Source: Sphingomicrobium marinum
GTDB lineage: Bacteria; Pseudomonadota; Alphaproteobacteria; Sphingomonadales; Sphingomonadaceae
Direction of reading: 5' to 3'
DNA: 64,000 nt
Assembly: GCF_026157105.1 (NCBI RefSeq)
Contig: NZ_JANPVQ010000001.1
Location: 1,233,501 to 1,297,500, forward strand
A program made the position numbers and the translations under genes. This document shows, piece by piece, positions 49,364-59,735 of the stretch (positions are counted from its first letter, which is position 1; each line of letters begins with the position of its first letter). The notes below the pieces were generated by a model. It saw only the letters and a program-made list of their open reading frames with translations. It made no database searches and had not been told where the DNA came from.

Positions 49364-49379
49364 TGCGAGAAACATGCCA
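49364..49379 (-). promoter_or_regulatory. predicted sigma-54 promoter of pspA
   Basis: On the minus strand the site reads TGGCATGTTTCTCGCA, with GG and GC separated by ten bases, close to the consensus TGGCAC-N5-TTGCA. The GC element lies about 38 bases before the pspA ATG, leaving a leader of about 27 bases. PspF, a sigma-54 activator encoded next door, is the expected activator. Confidence 0.78.
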
Positions 49380-49416
49380 AGAACAGCTATATCCATAAAT
49401 TCCGTAATATCTGCAA

Positions 49417-49443
49417 TTTTTCGACCAATGGCGGTTCGAAAAA
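49417..49443. promoter_or_regulatory. inverted repeat, candidate PspF upstream activating site
   Basis: Eight-base perfect arms TTTTTCGA (49417-49424) and TCGAAAAA (49436-49443) with an 11-base spacer. It lies 60-90 bases upstream of the predicted pspA transcription start, the usual place for a PspF activating site. Function inferred from position. Confidence 0.5.
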
Positions 49444-49454
49444 TCTTGCCAAAT

Positions 49455-49470
49455 GGTGGGATTTCCCACC
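49455..49470. promoter_or_regulatory. perfect palindrome before pspF
   Basis: GGTGGGA and TCCCACC are perfect seven-base arms around TT. It ends a few bases before the pspF ribosome site AAGGAA. It may be a second PspF site, giving autoregulation, or a hairpin near the pspF start. Confidence 0.45.
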
Positions 49471-49480
49471 AAGGAATAGT

Positions 49481-50533
49481 ATGGATCGCGGCAAGCAACT
49501 GATTGGCCAAAGCCTTGCATTTCTCGACGCCAGCGAGCGCGCAAGCCGCGCCGCGCCGCTCAACCGCCCCGTGCTCGTTATCGGCGAACGCGGTACGGGC
49601 AAGGAGCTGATTGCGGAAAAACTCCACCATTTGTCGCAGCGCTGGTCGGGGCCTCTCGTTACCATGAATTGCGCGGCGCTTCCTGAAAACCTGATCGAGG
49701 CCGAGCTGTTTGGCCATGAAGCGGGTAGCTTTACCGGCGCCTCGAAAAGTCGCCAGGGTCGCTTTGAGGAGGCAGATAGCGGCACGCTCTTCCTCGATGA
49801 ACTGGCGACGTTGTCATCGGCGGCGCAGGATCGCCTCTTGCGCGCGGTGGAATATGGCGAAGTGACGCCGATTGGCGCGTCGAAGCCGATATCCGTCGAT
49901 GTGCGTATCGTGGCGGCCACCAACGAACATCTACCCAGCCTCGTACAACAGGGCCGCTTTCGCGCCGACCTGCTCGACCGCCTGAGTTTCGAGGTCGTCA
50001 CGCTGCCGCCACTGCGCGATCGCGAGGGCGATATCGAGCTGCTGGCCGATTTCTTCGGTCGCCGGATGGCGGTCGAGCTCGAGTGGCCCAACTGGCCAGG
50101 GTTCTCGAAAAAGGCGATAGAACGGCTCGAGAATTATCCGTGGCCCGGCAACGTGCGCGAATTGCGCAATGTCGTCGAGCGCGCCGTCTACCGTGCCCAA
50201 GATCCAGAGCGCGAGGTCGACAAGATCAATTTCGATCCCTTCCGTTCGCCCTGGGCGCCGCTCATCAAGATGGACTCGGAAGTCGAAGCTGCTGAATTCG
50301 ACGCGGCTGAAGAAGAAAGCGAGACCGGCGCGCCCGCGGCTGCTGCCCCTTATGCCAAGCTCGACACGGACGATTTCAAGGCCAGTATCGCAGAATATGA
50401 AAAGGCGGTAATCTCGAACGCGCTGGAAAAGAACCGCTATAATCAGCGCGCGACCGCCGAGGCGCTGGGCCTGAGCTATGACCAGCTTCGGCACGCCATG
50501 AAGCGCCTTCAGCTCAATGCCGAGGCGACCTAG
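49481..50533 (+). CDS. pspF: sigma-54-dependent activator PspF
   Basis: 350-residue AAA+ activator of the psp operon. Walker A is GERGTGKE (about 35-42), the sigma-54 contact loop reads GSFTGA (82-87, usually GAFTGA), Walker B is GTLFLDELATLSSAAQDRLL, and the arginine-finger and sensor segments RFRADLLDRLSFEVVTLPPL and WPGNVRELRNVVERAVY follow. The C-terminal helix-turn-helix is ATAEALGLSYDQLRHAMKRL. It has no regulatory N-terminal domain, as expected of PspF; PspA would inhibit it. The ATG follows AAGGAA. An acidic linker of about 60 residues lies before the DNA-binding part. Confidence 0.93.
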   Translation: MDRGKQLIGQSLAFLDASERASRAAPLNRPVLVIGERGTGKELIAEKLHHLSQRWSGPLVTMNCAALPENLIEAELFGHEAGSFTGASKSRQGRFEEADSGTLFLDELATLSSAAQDRLLRAVEYGEVTPIGASKPISVDVRIVAATNEHLPSLVQQGRFRADLLDRLSFEVVTLPPLRDREGDIELLADFFGRRMAVELEWPNWPGFSKKAIERLENYPWPGNVRELRNVVERAVYRAQDPEREVDKINFDPFRSPWAPLIKMDSEVEAAEFDAAEEESETGAPAAAAPYAKLDTDDFKASIAEYEKAVISNALEKNRYNQRATAEALGLSYDQLRHAMKRLQLNAEAT

Positions 50534-50627
50534 GCCGAGCGATTATCGCGCGGCAACCCGGTTGACGTGCAACGCAAGGGCGTTAGCTGCGTTGGCCAGT
50601 GGAATACATCCCAACAGGAGCAGACAG

Positions 50628-51257
50628 ATGGCCTTCGTACTTCCCGATCTTCCTTTCGCCAAAGACGCGCTGGGCGACAACATGTCGGCGGAAACGCTCG
50701 ATTATCATCACGGCAAGCACCACAAAGCCTATGTCGACAAGACGAACGGCATGGTCGAAGACGACAAGCACGACATCTCCGACAAGAGTCTGACCGGCGT
50801 CATCAAGCATGCCAAGGAACATGGCGAAAAGGGCCTGTTCAACAACAGCGCCCAGATCTGGAACCACAGCTTCTTCTGGTTGGGCCTTGCGCCTGAAGGC
50901 TCGACCAAGCCGTCGGAAAAGCTCCAGTCGATGATCGACAACGATTTTGGGTCGACCGATAAAATGCTCGAGGCGCTGCAGAACGAGAGCGCGAACCATT
51001 TCGCGTCGGGCTGGGGCTGGCTGATCCTCAACAACGGCAAGCTTGAAGTAACCAGCCTGCACGATGCCGACACGCCGGTGGTTCACGGCATGACGCCGCT
51101 CTTCACCGTCGATGTGTGGGAGCACGCTTATTACATCGACTACCGCAATGCGCGGCCCGATTATCTGAAGAGCGTTCTCAACAACATCGTGAACTGGGAC
51201 TTCGTCAGCCAGAACCTCGACGGCAACGGCATCAGCCGCGCCGATCAGGACGGCTGA
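50628..51257 (+). CDS. sodB: superoxide dismutase (Fe/Mn family)
   Basis: Dismutates superoxide to oxygen and peroxide. 209 residues. N-terminal helical domain with metal ligands in DYHHGKHHKAYVDKTNGMV and AQIWNHSFFWLGLAP; C-terminal ligands in LFTVDVWEHAYYIDYRNARP. The segment FASGWGWLILNNGKLEV is also typical. The iron form is likely in this group but cannot be settled by eye. AGGAGCAGACAG precedes the ATG. A terminator follows the stop. Confidence 0.95.
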   Translation: MAFVLPDLPFAKDALGDNMSAETLDYHHGKHHKAYVDKTNGMVEDDKHDISDKSLTGVIKHAKEHGEKGLFNNSAQIWNHSFFWLGLAPEGSTKPSEKLQSMIDNDFGSTDKMLEALQNESANHFASGWGWLILNNGKLEVTSLHDADTPVVHGMTPLFTVDVWEHAYYIDYRNARPDYLKSVLNNIVNWDFVSQNLDGNGISRADQDG

Positions 51258-51282
51258 CCGGTCGCAAGGCCAATGATTTCGG

Positions 51283-51313
51283 GCGGTGCCTTCGGGCGCC
51301 GCACTTAATTTTT
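51283..51313 (+). terminator. UUCG-loop terminator after sodB
   Basis: GCGGTGCC (51283-51290) and GGCGCCGC (51295-51302) pair over a TTCG tetraloop, followed after a few bases by a run of five T residues that reaches into the stop region of the convergent permease gene. Confidence 0.8.
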
Positions 51314-52066
51314 GAGGCGATGCCCTGTCTTGAAGATCCACGCGATCAGAGCGAGCGGCACGAGGATGCACAGCGCCATCGCCAGCACGCTCGTCCAGAT
51401 GGGCACGTCGGCCACCTCGAAGAAGGTCCAGCGATACCCGGACACGAGGTAGATGATCGGATTGATGAGCGTGATCGTGCGCCACGGCTCCGTCAGCGCC
51501 GAGACCGAGTAGAAAATGCCGCCCAGGAAGGCGAGGGGCGTGACGATCAGTAGCGGCGCGAACTGCAATTGTTCAAAATTGTTGGCCAGCAGCCCGATGA
51601 CAAATCCCATAAGACAAAAGCCGGTCGCGATCAGGAAGAGGAAGAGCAGCATCAGCAAGGGCTGCTCGACGCGCACGTCGACGAACAGCGTCGCCGTGGC
51701 CAGCGTGACCAATGCGAGGATGAAGCTTTTGGTCGTGGCTGCGCCGACATAAGCTGAAACCGTCTCCAGCGGTGAAATCGGCGCTGACAGGATTTCGTAG
51801 ATCGTGCCCGTAAACTTCGGAAAATAAATGCCAAAGCTGGCATTCGATATGCTTTGCGTCAAGACTGACAGGAGGATCAGGCCCGGCACGATGAAGCTGC
51901 CATAGTCGATGCCTGCCATGTCGCTCATCCGGCTTCCGATTGCCGATCCGAACACGAGGAAATAGAGCGCGGTGGTGATCACCGGCGCTACCAGGCTTTG
52001 CCAAAGCGTCCGGCGCCACCGCGCCATTTCGAACTTGTAGATCGCGAAGACGCCGTGCGGGTTCAT
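51305..52066 (-). CDS. ABC-2 type transporter permease
   Basis: 253-residue membrane protein with about six helices, e.g. [40 protein letters not shown]. The region [20 protein letters not shown] followed by [20 protein letters not shown] matches the ABC-2 (DrrB/NodJ) signature. It partners the ATPase upstream (ATGA overlap). The exported substrate is unknown; no specific homologue can be named. Confidence 0.88.
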   Translation of the reverse strand: MNPHGVFAIYKFEMARWRRTLWQSLVAPVITTALYFLVFGSAIGSRMSDMAGIDYGSFIVPGLILLSVLTQSISNASFGIYFPKFTGTIYEILSAPISPLETVSAYVGAATTKSFILALVTLATATLFVDVRVEQPLLMLLFLFLIATGFCLMGFVIGLLANNFEQLQFAPLLIVTPLAFLGGIFYSVSALTEPWRTITLINPIIYLVSGYRWTFFEVADVPIWTSVLAMALCILVPLALIAWIFKTGHRLKN

Positions 52067-52992
52067 GCCTCGTCTCCCCGGCGCACCAAGCTGACGAAGA
52101 TGTCCTCGAGGCTCGACTGGCGCGTGGTCAGGTCCTTCCAGCCGATCTGCAGCTCGTCAAGCTTGCGCATTAGCCGCGGGATACCCGTTTCCTCGGCGTG
52201 CCCGTCAAAATCGTAGCACAATGTCGCGCCTTCATCGGCGAGGCTGATCGATCCATCGTCGAGCGCGGCCGGGACCGCCGACATCGGCTGTTCAAGGAAG
52301 ATCTTGAGCGTGCGGCGGCCCATCTGCGCCATCAGCTCTTCCTTCTTGCCCACTGCAATCAATTCGCCGCCGCGGATGACGCCGACCCGGTCGGCCATTT
52401 CCTCGGCTTCCTCGATATAATGGGTGGTCAGGATGATAGTGGTCCCGTCGGACTGCAGCTTGCGCACCAGCGCCCACATGTCGCGGCGCAGCTCGACGTC
52501 GACGCCGGCGGTGGGCTCGTCGAGGAACAGGATTTCGGGCTCGTGGCTCAGCGCCTTGGCAATCATGACGCGCCGCTTCATGCCCCCCGACAATTCCATC
52601 ATCAGGCTATCGCGCTTGTCCCACAGGCTGAGCCGCTTGAGCAGCTCCTCGAGATAGGCATCGTTGCGCGGCTTGCCGAACAGGCCTCGGCTGAAGCTGA
52701 CAGTCGCCCAGACGCTTTCGAACGCGTCGGTCGTCAATTCCTGCGGGACGAGGCCGATCATGTCGCGTGCGGCGCGGTACTCGCTCTCGATGTCGTGCCC
52801 GCCTACGGTGACCGTCCCGGCGCTTTTGGTCACGATCCCGCAGACGATCGAGATCAGCGTCGTCTTGCCGGCGCCATTGGGGCCGAGCAGCGCAAAAATC
52901 TCACCTTTCTCGATCTCCAGGTCGACGCCCTTGAGCGCCTCGAACCCGCCGCCATAGACCTTCTTGAGGCCGTCGATGGCGATGACGCTCAT
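52063..52992 (-). CDS. ABC transporter ATP-binding protein (DrrA/CcmA-like)
   Basis: 309-residue ATPase. Walker [21 protein letters not shown]-loop [12 protein letters not shown], signature [20 protein letters not shown], Walker [16 protein letters not shown] and H-loop [13 protein letters not shown] are all intact. A C-terminal extension of about 85 residues follows the ATPase core, as in DrrA-type exporters. The ATG at 52992 overlaps the ispZ stop, and its end overlaps the permease start. Confidence 0.92.
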   Translation of the reverse strand: MSVIAIDGLKKVYGGGFEALKGVDLEIEKGEIFALLGPNGAGKTTLISIVCGIVTKSAGTVTVGGHDIESEYRAARDMIGLVPQELTTDAFESVWATVSFSRGLFGKPRNDAYLEELLKRLSLWDKRDSLMMELSGGMKRRVMIAKALSHEPEILFLDEPTAGVDVELRRDMWALVRKLQSDGTTIILTTHYIEEAEEMADRVGVIRGGELIAVGKKEELMAQMGRRTLKIFLEQPMSAVPAALDDGSISLADEGATLCYDFDGHAEETGIPRLMRKLDELQIGWKDLTTRQSSLEDIFVSLVRRGDEA

Positions 52993-53624
52993 TCGGCCTT
53001 CTTGGCCTCGGGATCGACGTTCAACCCATGGCGCATCAGCATCGGCACGTTGGCCGCGGCAAAGACGAAGGTGAGGGGAAGCATCCCCCAGATCTTGAAG
53101 CCGATCCACTGGTCGGTGGTGAAATTGCGCCAGACAAATTCGTTGAGGATTGCCATCGCGACGAAGAAGAAGGCCCAGTTGCGCGTGAGCAGCATCCAGC
53201 CCCGCTCGGACAGGCCGGGATAGGCGCTCCCCAGCAAGGCCTTGAGCAGCGGCCGTCCGGTAAATAGCCCTACGAACAGCACGATCGCGGCAGCCCCGTA
53301 GAACAGGGTCGGCTTGATCTTGATGAACATTTCGCTCTGCAGGTAGATCGTCAAACCACCCATGATCAGCACGAGCACGGCCGAAAAGATCTGCATCGTG
53401 GTGACATGGCGCACCGCGGCGTAGGTGATCGCCATCGCGACGATGATCGCCACCATGAAGACACCGGTCGCCGCGAAAATCTTGGCCGCGTCCGGCACCG
53501 GCGCGAACTTGTTGGCGAGAAAGAAAAGGATCAGCGGCCCTAGGTCGAGCAGCAGCTGCTTGCCTGTCGACAGGCCTTCGCGCTTTTCCTGTTCGATCGA
53601 GGGGCCGGGGTTCACGTCACTCAT
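52989..53624 (-). CDS. inner-membrane septation protein IspZ/YciB
   Basis: 211-residue membrane protein of the YciB/IspZ family, linked to septation and envelope integrity. Five or more helices; [20 protein letters not shown] near the start, [20 protein letters not shown] and [20 protein letters not shown] are family hallmarks. The N-terminus carries an extra polar stretch ([17 protein letters not shown]) and the C-terminus a charged tail. It overlaps ftsY and the ABC ATPase by four bases at either end. Confidence 0.9.
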   Translation of the reverse strand: MSDVNPGPSIEQEKREGLSTGKQLLLDLGPLILFFLANKFAPVPDAAKIFAATGVFMVAIIVAMAITYAAVRHVTTMQIFSAVLVLIMGGLTIYLQSEMFIKIKPTLFYGAAAIVLFVGLFTGRPLLKALLGSAYPGLSERGWMLLTRNWAFFFVAMAILNEFVWRNFTTDQWIGFKIWGMLPLTFVFAAANVPMLMRHGLNVDPEAKKAE

Positions 53625-54538
53625 TCGGGGGGCAATCCTGCAATGGCGCGGGCAACCGCGCGCGGGTCGAAGGGGCGAAGGTCATTCACGCTCTCGCCAA
53701 CGCCGATCGCATGGATGGGGAGGCCGAACTTCTCGGCCGCCGCGACCAGCACGCCGCCGCGCGCGGTGCCGTCAAGCTTGGTCATGACGAGACCGGTCAC
53801 CTTGGCGACCTCCTGGAAAACTTCGATCTGGTTGAGGGCGTTCTGCCCCGTGGTGGCGTCGAGCACGAGGACGACGTCATGCGGGGCTTCCTCGTTAAGC
53901 TTGCCCAGAACGCGGCGGATCTTGGACAGTTCGTCCATCAGATAGCTCTTGTTCTGCAAGCGGCCCGCCGTGTCGACGACCAGCACGTCGATACCGGTCG
54001 CGGTCGCCTGCTTGACGCCATCGAACACGATCGAGGCCGGGTCGCCGCCTTCGGCGCCCGCAATCACCGGGGCACCGATGCGATCGCCCCAGATCTTGAG
54101 TTGTTCGATGGCGGCGGCGCGAAACGTGTCGCCCGCGGCCAGCAGGACGCCGTAATCCTGCTCTTTCAGATAATGGCCAAGCTTGCCGATTGTCGTGGTC
54201 TTGCCCGAACCGTTGACGCCGATCACGAGGATGACGTGCGGCCTGGGAAAGCCATAGATATCCAATGGTTTGGCGACAGGCCTTAAGATCTTTTCGATCT
54301 CTTCAGCGAGAATCGTGCGCAGGCCGCGTTCGTCCAGCTGATCAAACTTGCGCGCCGCGATCGCCTCGCGAATGCGGCTCGATGCTTCGGGGCCGAGATC
54401 CGAGGCGATCAGCGCCTCTTCGATATCGTCCAGCGTCGCGGTGTCGAGCGCCTGCTTGCTGGTCAGCCCGCTGATATTTTCGCCGACGCGATCGGCGGTC
54501 TTGCGAAACCCGCCGGTCAGGCGTTCGAGCCAACTCAT
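53621..54538 (-). CDS. ftsY: signal recognition particle receptor FtsY
   Basis: Membrane-associated GTPase that receives SRP-ribosome complexes. 305 residues: N domain (SKQALDTATLDDIEEALIAS), G1 GVNGSGKTTTIGKLG, G2 region AAGDTFRAAAIEQLKIW, G3 VVDTAGRLQNKSYLMDE, G4 VMTKLDGTARGGV and C-terminal IGVGESVNDLRPFDPRAVA. It lacks the long acidic A domain of E. coli FtsY, as is common in alphaproteobacteria. Its partner Ffh is at 58254. Confidence 0.96.
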   Translation of the reverse strand: MSWLERLTGGFRKTADRVGENISGLTSKQALDTATLDDIEEALIASDLGPEASSRIREAIAARKFDQLDERGLRTILAEEIEKILRPVAKPLDIYGFPRPHVILVIGVNGSGKTTTIGKLGHYLKEQDYGVLLAAGDTFRAAAIEQLKIWGDRIGAPVIAGAEGGDPASIVFDGVKQATATGIDVLVVDTAGRLQNKSYLMDELSKIRRVLGKLNEEAPHDVVLVLDATTGQNALNQIEVFQEVAKVTGLVMTKLDGTARGGVLVAAAEKFGLPIHAIGVGESVNDLRPFDPRAVARAIAGLPPE

Positions 54539-55749
54539 TCGAAAACCCCCGTCAAACCCTTGTCGTCAGCATCGATGATTCGCGCCTTGCCGTACGCACC
54601 GCGTGCGGCACCTTCAACCGTGATTGGCGCGAAGGCGTCGGTGTGACCCTTGCCGCCATTTTCAATCAGTGCGGGCTGGGTGGTGCCGACATAGGAGCGC
54701 AGCCAGGCCAAACGCCGCTCCGCCGCGCGGTCGCGCAGCCGCGCCGCGCGCACCTTGATGAGCCCGCGATCGAGTTGCGGCATGCGCGCTGCTGGCGTCA
54801 TTTCACGCGAGCTGAACGGAAAGATATGCGCCGCGACGATGTCGCAATCATCAAGCAGTTTCAGAGTATTTAGCGCCATGTCCTCAGTTTCAGTGGGAAA
54901 GCCTGCGATGAGGTCCGCGCCGATCGTCGCGTCGGGCCGCGCCGCCTTGATCTTCTCGACAATGTCGACGGCTTGAGCGCGGCTGTGGCGACGCTTCATG
55001 CGCTTGAGGATCATATCGTCGCCCGCCTGCAGCGACAGGTGGAAATGGGGCAATAGTCGCTCGTCACCCGCGAGCAGCTCGTAAAGCGGGCCGTCAATCT
55101 CGATGCTGTCGAGACTGGAAAGGCGGAGCCGCTTGAGCCGCGGTTCGTCGGCAAGAAGGCGCTGGAGCAGATGCCCGAGCGTCCGGCCGTCATCGTCGTA
55201 GCTCGTAATATCGACGCCCGTAATCACGATCTCCGCCGCCCCGCGATCGAGCTCGGCTGCAACCGCGCGGCGCACTTCGTCATAGGGCAGGCTGCGGCTG
55301 TTCCCGCGTCCATAGGGGATCGTGCAGAAGGTGCAGCGATGATCGCAGCCATTTTGGACGGCGACAAAACTGCGCACCTTGCCCTGGAACCCCGCCGCCA
55401 CCGGATCGGCTGTTGCCGCCATGACGTCACTCGGAAGTGCCTTCGATGATTGAAGAATTTTATCCAGGTGCAGCTTGTCGGCATTGCCGAGCAGCGCATC
55501 CACCTCGGGCATTTCCTGGAAGGTTTCAGGCTCGATCTGCGCCGCGCAGCCGGTCACCAGCACCTTGGCGTCTGGGTTGCGCTTCTTGGCCTTGCGGATC
55601 TGCTGGCGCGTGGTGCGCACCGCTTCGGCCGTCACCGCGCAGCTATTTACGATGACCAGGTTCTCGTCGCGGCCCTCGAGCTGGCTCGCCATCGTCTCGC
55701 TCTCGGCAAAGTTGAGCCGGCAGCCCAGCGTGATCGTCTCGACGCCCAT
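54535..55749 (-). CDS. mtaB: tRNA t6A37 methylthiotransferase MtaB
   Basis: Radical-SAM enzyme adding a methylthio group to t6A37 of tRNA. 404 residues. N-terminal UPF0004 domain with cluster cysteines (ITLGCRLNFAESE, VIVNSCAVTAEAVRTTRQQI, VLVTGCAAQIEPE), radical-SAM motif GCDHRCTFCTIPYGRGNSRS, HFHLSLQAGDDMILKRMKRR, and a C-terminal TRAM-like part (LIENGGKGHTDAFAPI). These fit MtaB rather than MiaB or RimO, judged from the short N-terminus and the LGCRLN start. The ATG at 55749 is two bases after the dapF stop. Confidence 0.9.
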   Translation of the reverse strand: MGVETITLGCRLNFAESETMASQLEGRDENLVIVNSCAVTAEAVRTTRQQIRKAKKRNPDAKVLVTGCAAQIEPETFQEMPEVDALLGNADKLHLDKILQSSKALPSDVMAATADPVAAGFQGKVRSFVAVQNGCDHRCTFCTIPYGRGNSRSLPYDEVRRAVAAELDRGAAEIVITGVDITSYDDDGRTLGHLLQRLLADEPRLKRLRLSSLDSIEIDGPLYELLAGDERLLPHFHLSLQAGDDMILKRMKRRHSRAQAVDIVEKIKAARPDATIGADLIAGFPTETEDMALNTLKLLDDCDIVAAHIFPFSSREMTPAARMPQLDRGLIKVRAARLRDRAAERRLAWLRSYVGTTQPALIENGGKGHTDAFAPITVEGAARGAYGKARIIDADDKGLTGVFE

Positions 55750-55751
55750 AC

Positions 55752-56549
55752 TTACAGCGCTTCCAGGTCGATCTGGCCGGTAAAGACGTGGGTGGCAGCG
55801 CCCGTCATGCGAATGGGGCCGCCCGGCTTCCAGTCGATGTGCAGCGTGCCCCCCGGCATCAGTACGATTACCGGCGAGATCGCCTTTTTGCGGCGGATCG
55901 CGGCGACTGCGCTGGCGCAGGCACCGGTGCCGCAGGCCTGTGTTAGGCCCGTACCGCGTTCCCATGTGCGGATGCGGATGCCGCGAGGGTCTTCTTCGAC
56001 GATGTTGACGTTGATGCGCTCGGGGAAGGCGGGATCGGTCTCGATCCGCGGTCCCAATTCGCCCAGCGGCACCGCGTCGACATCATCGACGAAGAAAACG
56101 AGATGCGGATTGCCGACATTGACGGCATCGGGCGCTTCCAGATCGTCCCAACCCATGGGCACGGGCGCGGTATCCATCGCATCGGCGATCGGGATCTCGT
56201 CATATCGGAAGCGGGGCTCGGGCAGGGTGACCGTTACCGAAAGGTCATTGACTTCACCCTCGAGCATCCCGCCATCGGTTTCGATTTTGCCCGCGCCTGT
56301 CAGTGCGACGACGCAGCGCGTCGCATTGCCGCACGCTTCGGCGGGCGAGCCATCGGCATTCCAGATATCCATCCGCACCTGCGCTTCGCTGCCCTTTGAC
56401 AGGCGGATCAGCTGGTCGCACCCGATCCCGCGATGACGATCACACAGCTTTTTCGCTAATGCCTCGTCCACGGCAATTGCCTCCTCGCGCGCGTCGAGGA
56501 TGACGAAGTCGTTGCCGAAGCCGTGCATCTTGTGGAAGGTGGTGGACAT
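55752..56549 (-). CDS. dapF: diaminopimelate epimerase
   Basis: Converts LL- to meso-diaminopimelate using two cysteines without cofactor. Active-site Cys73 is in AEACGNATRCVVAL and Cys206 in LTQACGTGACASAVAAI. The N-terminus FHKMHGFGNDFVILDAREEA is typical. 265 residues from the ATG at 56549. It heads the overlapping operon dapF-mtaB-ftsY-ispZ-ABC transporter; the earlier lysine enzyme DapA is at 21764. Confidence 0.96.
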   Translation of the reverse strand: MSTTFHKMHGFGNDFVILDAREEAIAVDEALAKKLCDRHRGIGCDQLIRLSKGSEAQVRMDIWNADGSPAEACGNATRCVVALTGAGKIETDGGMLEGEVNDLSVTVTLPEPRFRYDEIPIADAMDTAPVPMGWDDLEAPDAVNVGNPHLVFFVDDVDAVPLGELGPRIETDPAFPERINVNIVEEDPRGIRIRTWERGTGLTQACGTGACASAVAAIRRKKAISPVIVLMPGGTLHIDWKPGGPIRMTGAATHVFTGQIDLEAL

Positions 56550-56604
56550 TGCATGGGGACTTAGGGTGCATGCGTAAGGAGAGCAACAACTAGGGGGAAT
56601 AGTT

Positions 56605-57090
56605 ATGCTTCGTTGGATCAAGATTGCACTGGTGACGCTCGTCGGGCTGCACGCGTTGTTCTACCTTGCCCAGAACCTGGCAAACCTGGGCGCTGCGCAC
56701 AGCGCCCTGGCTTATGTGCTCAGCGGTGCCGAACACGAGGTTTACACACAAACCGCCTTTTTCCACTCGGGTAGCTCCTTGTTCGCCTGGATCGCATTGT
56801 CCTTCGTCCTGGCTGGCGAGGGACTGACGGCATTTTTCGGGCTCAAGGGCGGGTTTGACATGTTCAAGGCCCGCGGTGCGGCTCCCAATGCATTTCATAG
56901 AGCCAAACGGGCTGCAGTATATGCTGGTGCATTCGCGCTGCTGACCTGGTTTGGCATGTTCCTGACCTTCGGCGCCGCCTTTTTCCAGATGTGGCAGACG
57001 CAACTGGGTGCCGGCAGTTATGAAGGCGCCTTCATCTATGCGATGGCTTCGGCCGTCACCATCCTGTTCGTCTATCATACCGAGGACTGA
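56605..57090 (+). CDS. DUF2165 small integral membrane protein
   Basis: 161 residues with four predicted helices (IKIALVTLVGLHALFYLAQN, LFAWIALSFVLAGEGLTAFF, AAVYAGAFALLTWFGMFLTF, AFIYAMASAVTILFVYHTED). The pattern matches the DUF2165 family of predicted small membrane proteins. GGGGGAATAGTT lies before the ATG. Overlaps the DUF924 gene by one base and is divergent from dapF. Function unknown. Confidence 0.82.
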   Translation: MLRWIKIALVTLVGLHALFYLAQNLANLGAAHSALAYVLSGAEHEVYTQTAFFHSGSSLFAWIALSFVLAGEGLTAFFGLKGGFDMFKARGAAPNAFHRAKRAAVYAGAFALLTWFGMFLTFGAAFFQMWQTQLGAGSYEGAFIYAMASAVTILFVYHTED

Positions 57091-57656
57091 TGCCGCCAAG
57101 CCAGCAGACAATCGAACGCGCACAAGCGCAGGAGCTCATCGACTACTGGTTCGAGGAGGTCGGCGAAGAGGGCTGGTGGAAGAAGGACCGTGCGCTCGAT
57201 GAGGAAATCCGCGCGCGCTATGGCGACTTGCGTCAGCGCGTGATCGACACCCGGGCGGAGGAATGGCGCAAGGGGCCGCGCCGCATCCTCGCGGCGATCC
57301 TCATGCTCGACCAGTTCAGCCGCAACCTCTATCGCGGCAGCGCGGAGGCGTTCGCGCAGGACCCGCTCGCCCGCCGCCTGACGCGCCGCGCCATCGAGAA
57401 GGGCTGGGACCAGAAGCTGGAACCGCGCTACCGCAACTTCCTCTACATGCCGCTGATGCACAGCGAGAGCATGAGCGACCAGGACGAAAGCGTCCGCCTG
57501 TTCGACGCGCTGAGCAAGGACGGCCGCGACAAGTTCGCCCACCTCCACCGCGACCAGATCGAAACCTTTGGCCGCTTTCCGGGGCGCAATGAGGCACTGG
57601 GGCGCGAAAGCACGAGCGCCGAGCGGCAGGCGCTGGAGAATGGAGCGGCGTTTTAA
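57090..57656 (+). CDS. DUF924 family protein
   Basis: 188-residue cytosolic helical protein. Family pattern: ELIDYWFEEVGEEGWWKKDR at the start, RILAAILMLDQFSRNLYRGS with the conserved LDQFSRN, RNFLYMPLMHSESMSDQDES, and the C-terminal ETFGRFPGRNEALGRESTS, in which FGRFPxRNE is the DUF924 hallmark. The fold is TPR-like; activity unknown. The start shares the A of the DUF2165 stop (TGATG). Confidence 0.9.
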   Translation: MPPSQQTIERAQAQELIDYWFEEVGEEGWWKKDRALDEEIRARYGDLRQRVIDTRAEEWRKGPRRILAAILMLDQFSRNLYRGSAEAFAQDPLARRLTRRAIEKGWDQKLEPRYRNFLYMPLMHSESMSDQDESVRLFDALSKDGRDKFAHLHRDQIETFGRFPGRNEALGRESTSAERQALENGAAF

Positions 57657-58036
57657 GTTTGAGGGTCGAATTCCGCCTTCAGTTCAAGATAGGTCCTATA
57701 CCTCATTTCGCGAATTTCCTCAGGAGTGAACGGCTGTTCCCGTACCTCTTGATCGCAGCGATATCTTTTGATCGGTGGATCAGTGTCTTGGCACTCAATA
57801 AGCCGAACAAGAAGTTCAGATTTGACCGTATGTCCTGGTTGACTCCATCTTACGTGATATGCGTGGTCTTCCGTAGAACCAAACTCTAGCCCATTCACTG
57901 ATAATTCGAACTCTTCAAGTTCGGCATCATCGGTATCTGACCGGGTCGCTGAGAGGGTGACAGATGACACCGAGAGGTCGTCAGTCCCTGCGGTAGTAAG
58001 AAGTTCTCCATCTACGAACACTTGTAGCGCCAGCAT
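57653..58036 (-). CDS. hypothetical protein, 127 residues, lower GC
   Basis: No family recognised. The product is acidic and soluble with no signal peptide: MLALQVFVDGELLTTAGTDD, then DTDDAELEEFELSVNGLEFG, then YRTYLELKAEFDPQT. The first half looks like a small beta-rich domain. Ribosome site AAAGGG is well placed before the ATG. Base composition is visibly lower in GC than in the neighbours, and it sits alone between a DUF924 gene and ffh, pointing to acquisition. Its stop overlaps the DUF924 stop by four bases (TTAA). Confidence 0.62.
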   Translation of the reverse strand: MLALQVFVDGELLTTAGTDDLSVSSVTLSATRSDTDDAELEEFELSVNGLEFGSTEDHAYHVRWSQPGHTVKSELLVRLIECQDTDPPIKRYRCDQEVREQPFTPEEIREMRYRTYLELKAEFDPQT

Positions 58037-58104
58037 ACTATGCCCTTTCCAATTTGAATTGATCTCATTCCCAGTTCTGAATGAACAAACAGTTGCGCTG
58101 ACGC

Positions 58105-58133
58105 TTGACCCCGCCGCCTGCCTCGCCTAGAGG
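58105..58133 (+). promoter_or_regulatory. possible sigma-70 promoter for ffh
   Basis: TTGACC at 58105-58110 is followed after 17 bases by TAGAGG at 58128-58133. The -35 matches well, the -10 only partly. It lies about 120 bases before ffh in a 217-base spacer that otherwise shows no gene or RNA. Confidence 0.35.
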
Positions 58134-58253
58134 CGCGCTCGTCGATTAAGACAGACATATTGGGTGCACGGGCGTTGAAAAGCCCACGCTGGCCGACGAG
58201 GTTTCGTCCGCCGGCGTTTTTCGCGTTTTGCGCCCGATAGAGGAGAAGTGAGT

Positions 58254-59708
<1,455 letters not shown>

Positions 59709-59735
59709 ACTGATACCCGAAGAAGGAATAAGATT

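Noticed and set aside
58037-58253. 4.5S (SRP) RNA gene next to ffh
   Set aside because: The conserved GGTCAGGTCCGGAAGGAAGC-type core was looked for and is absent.
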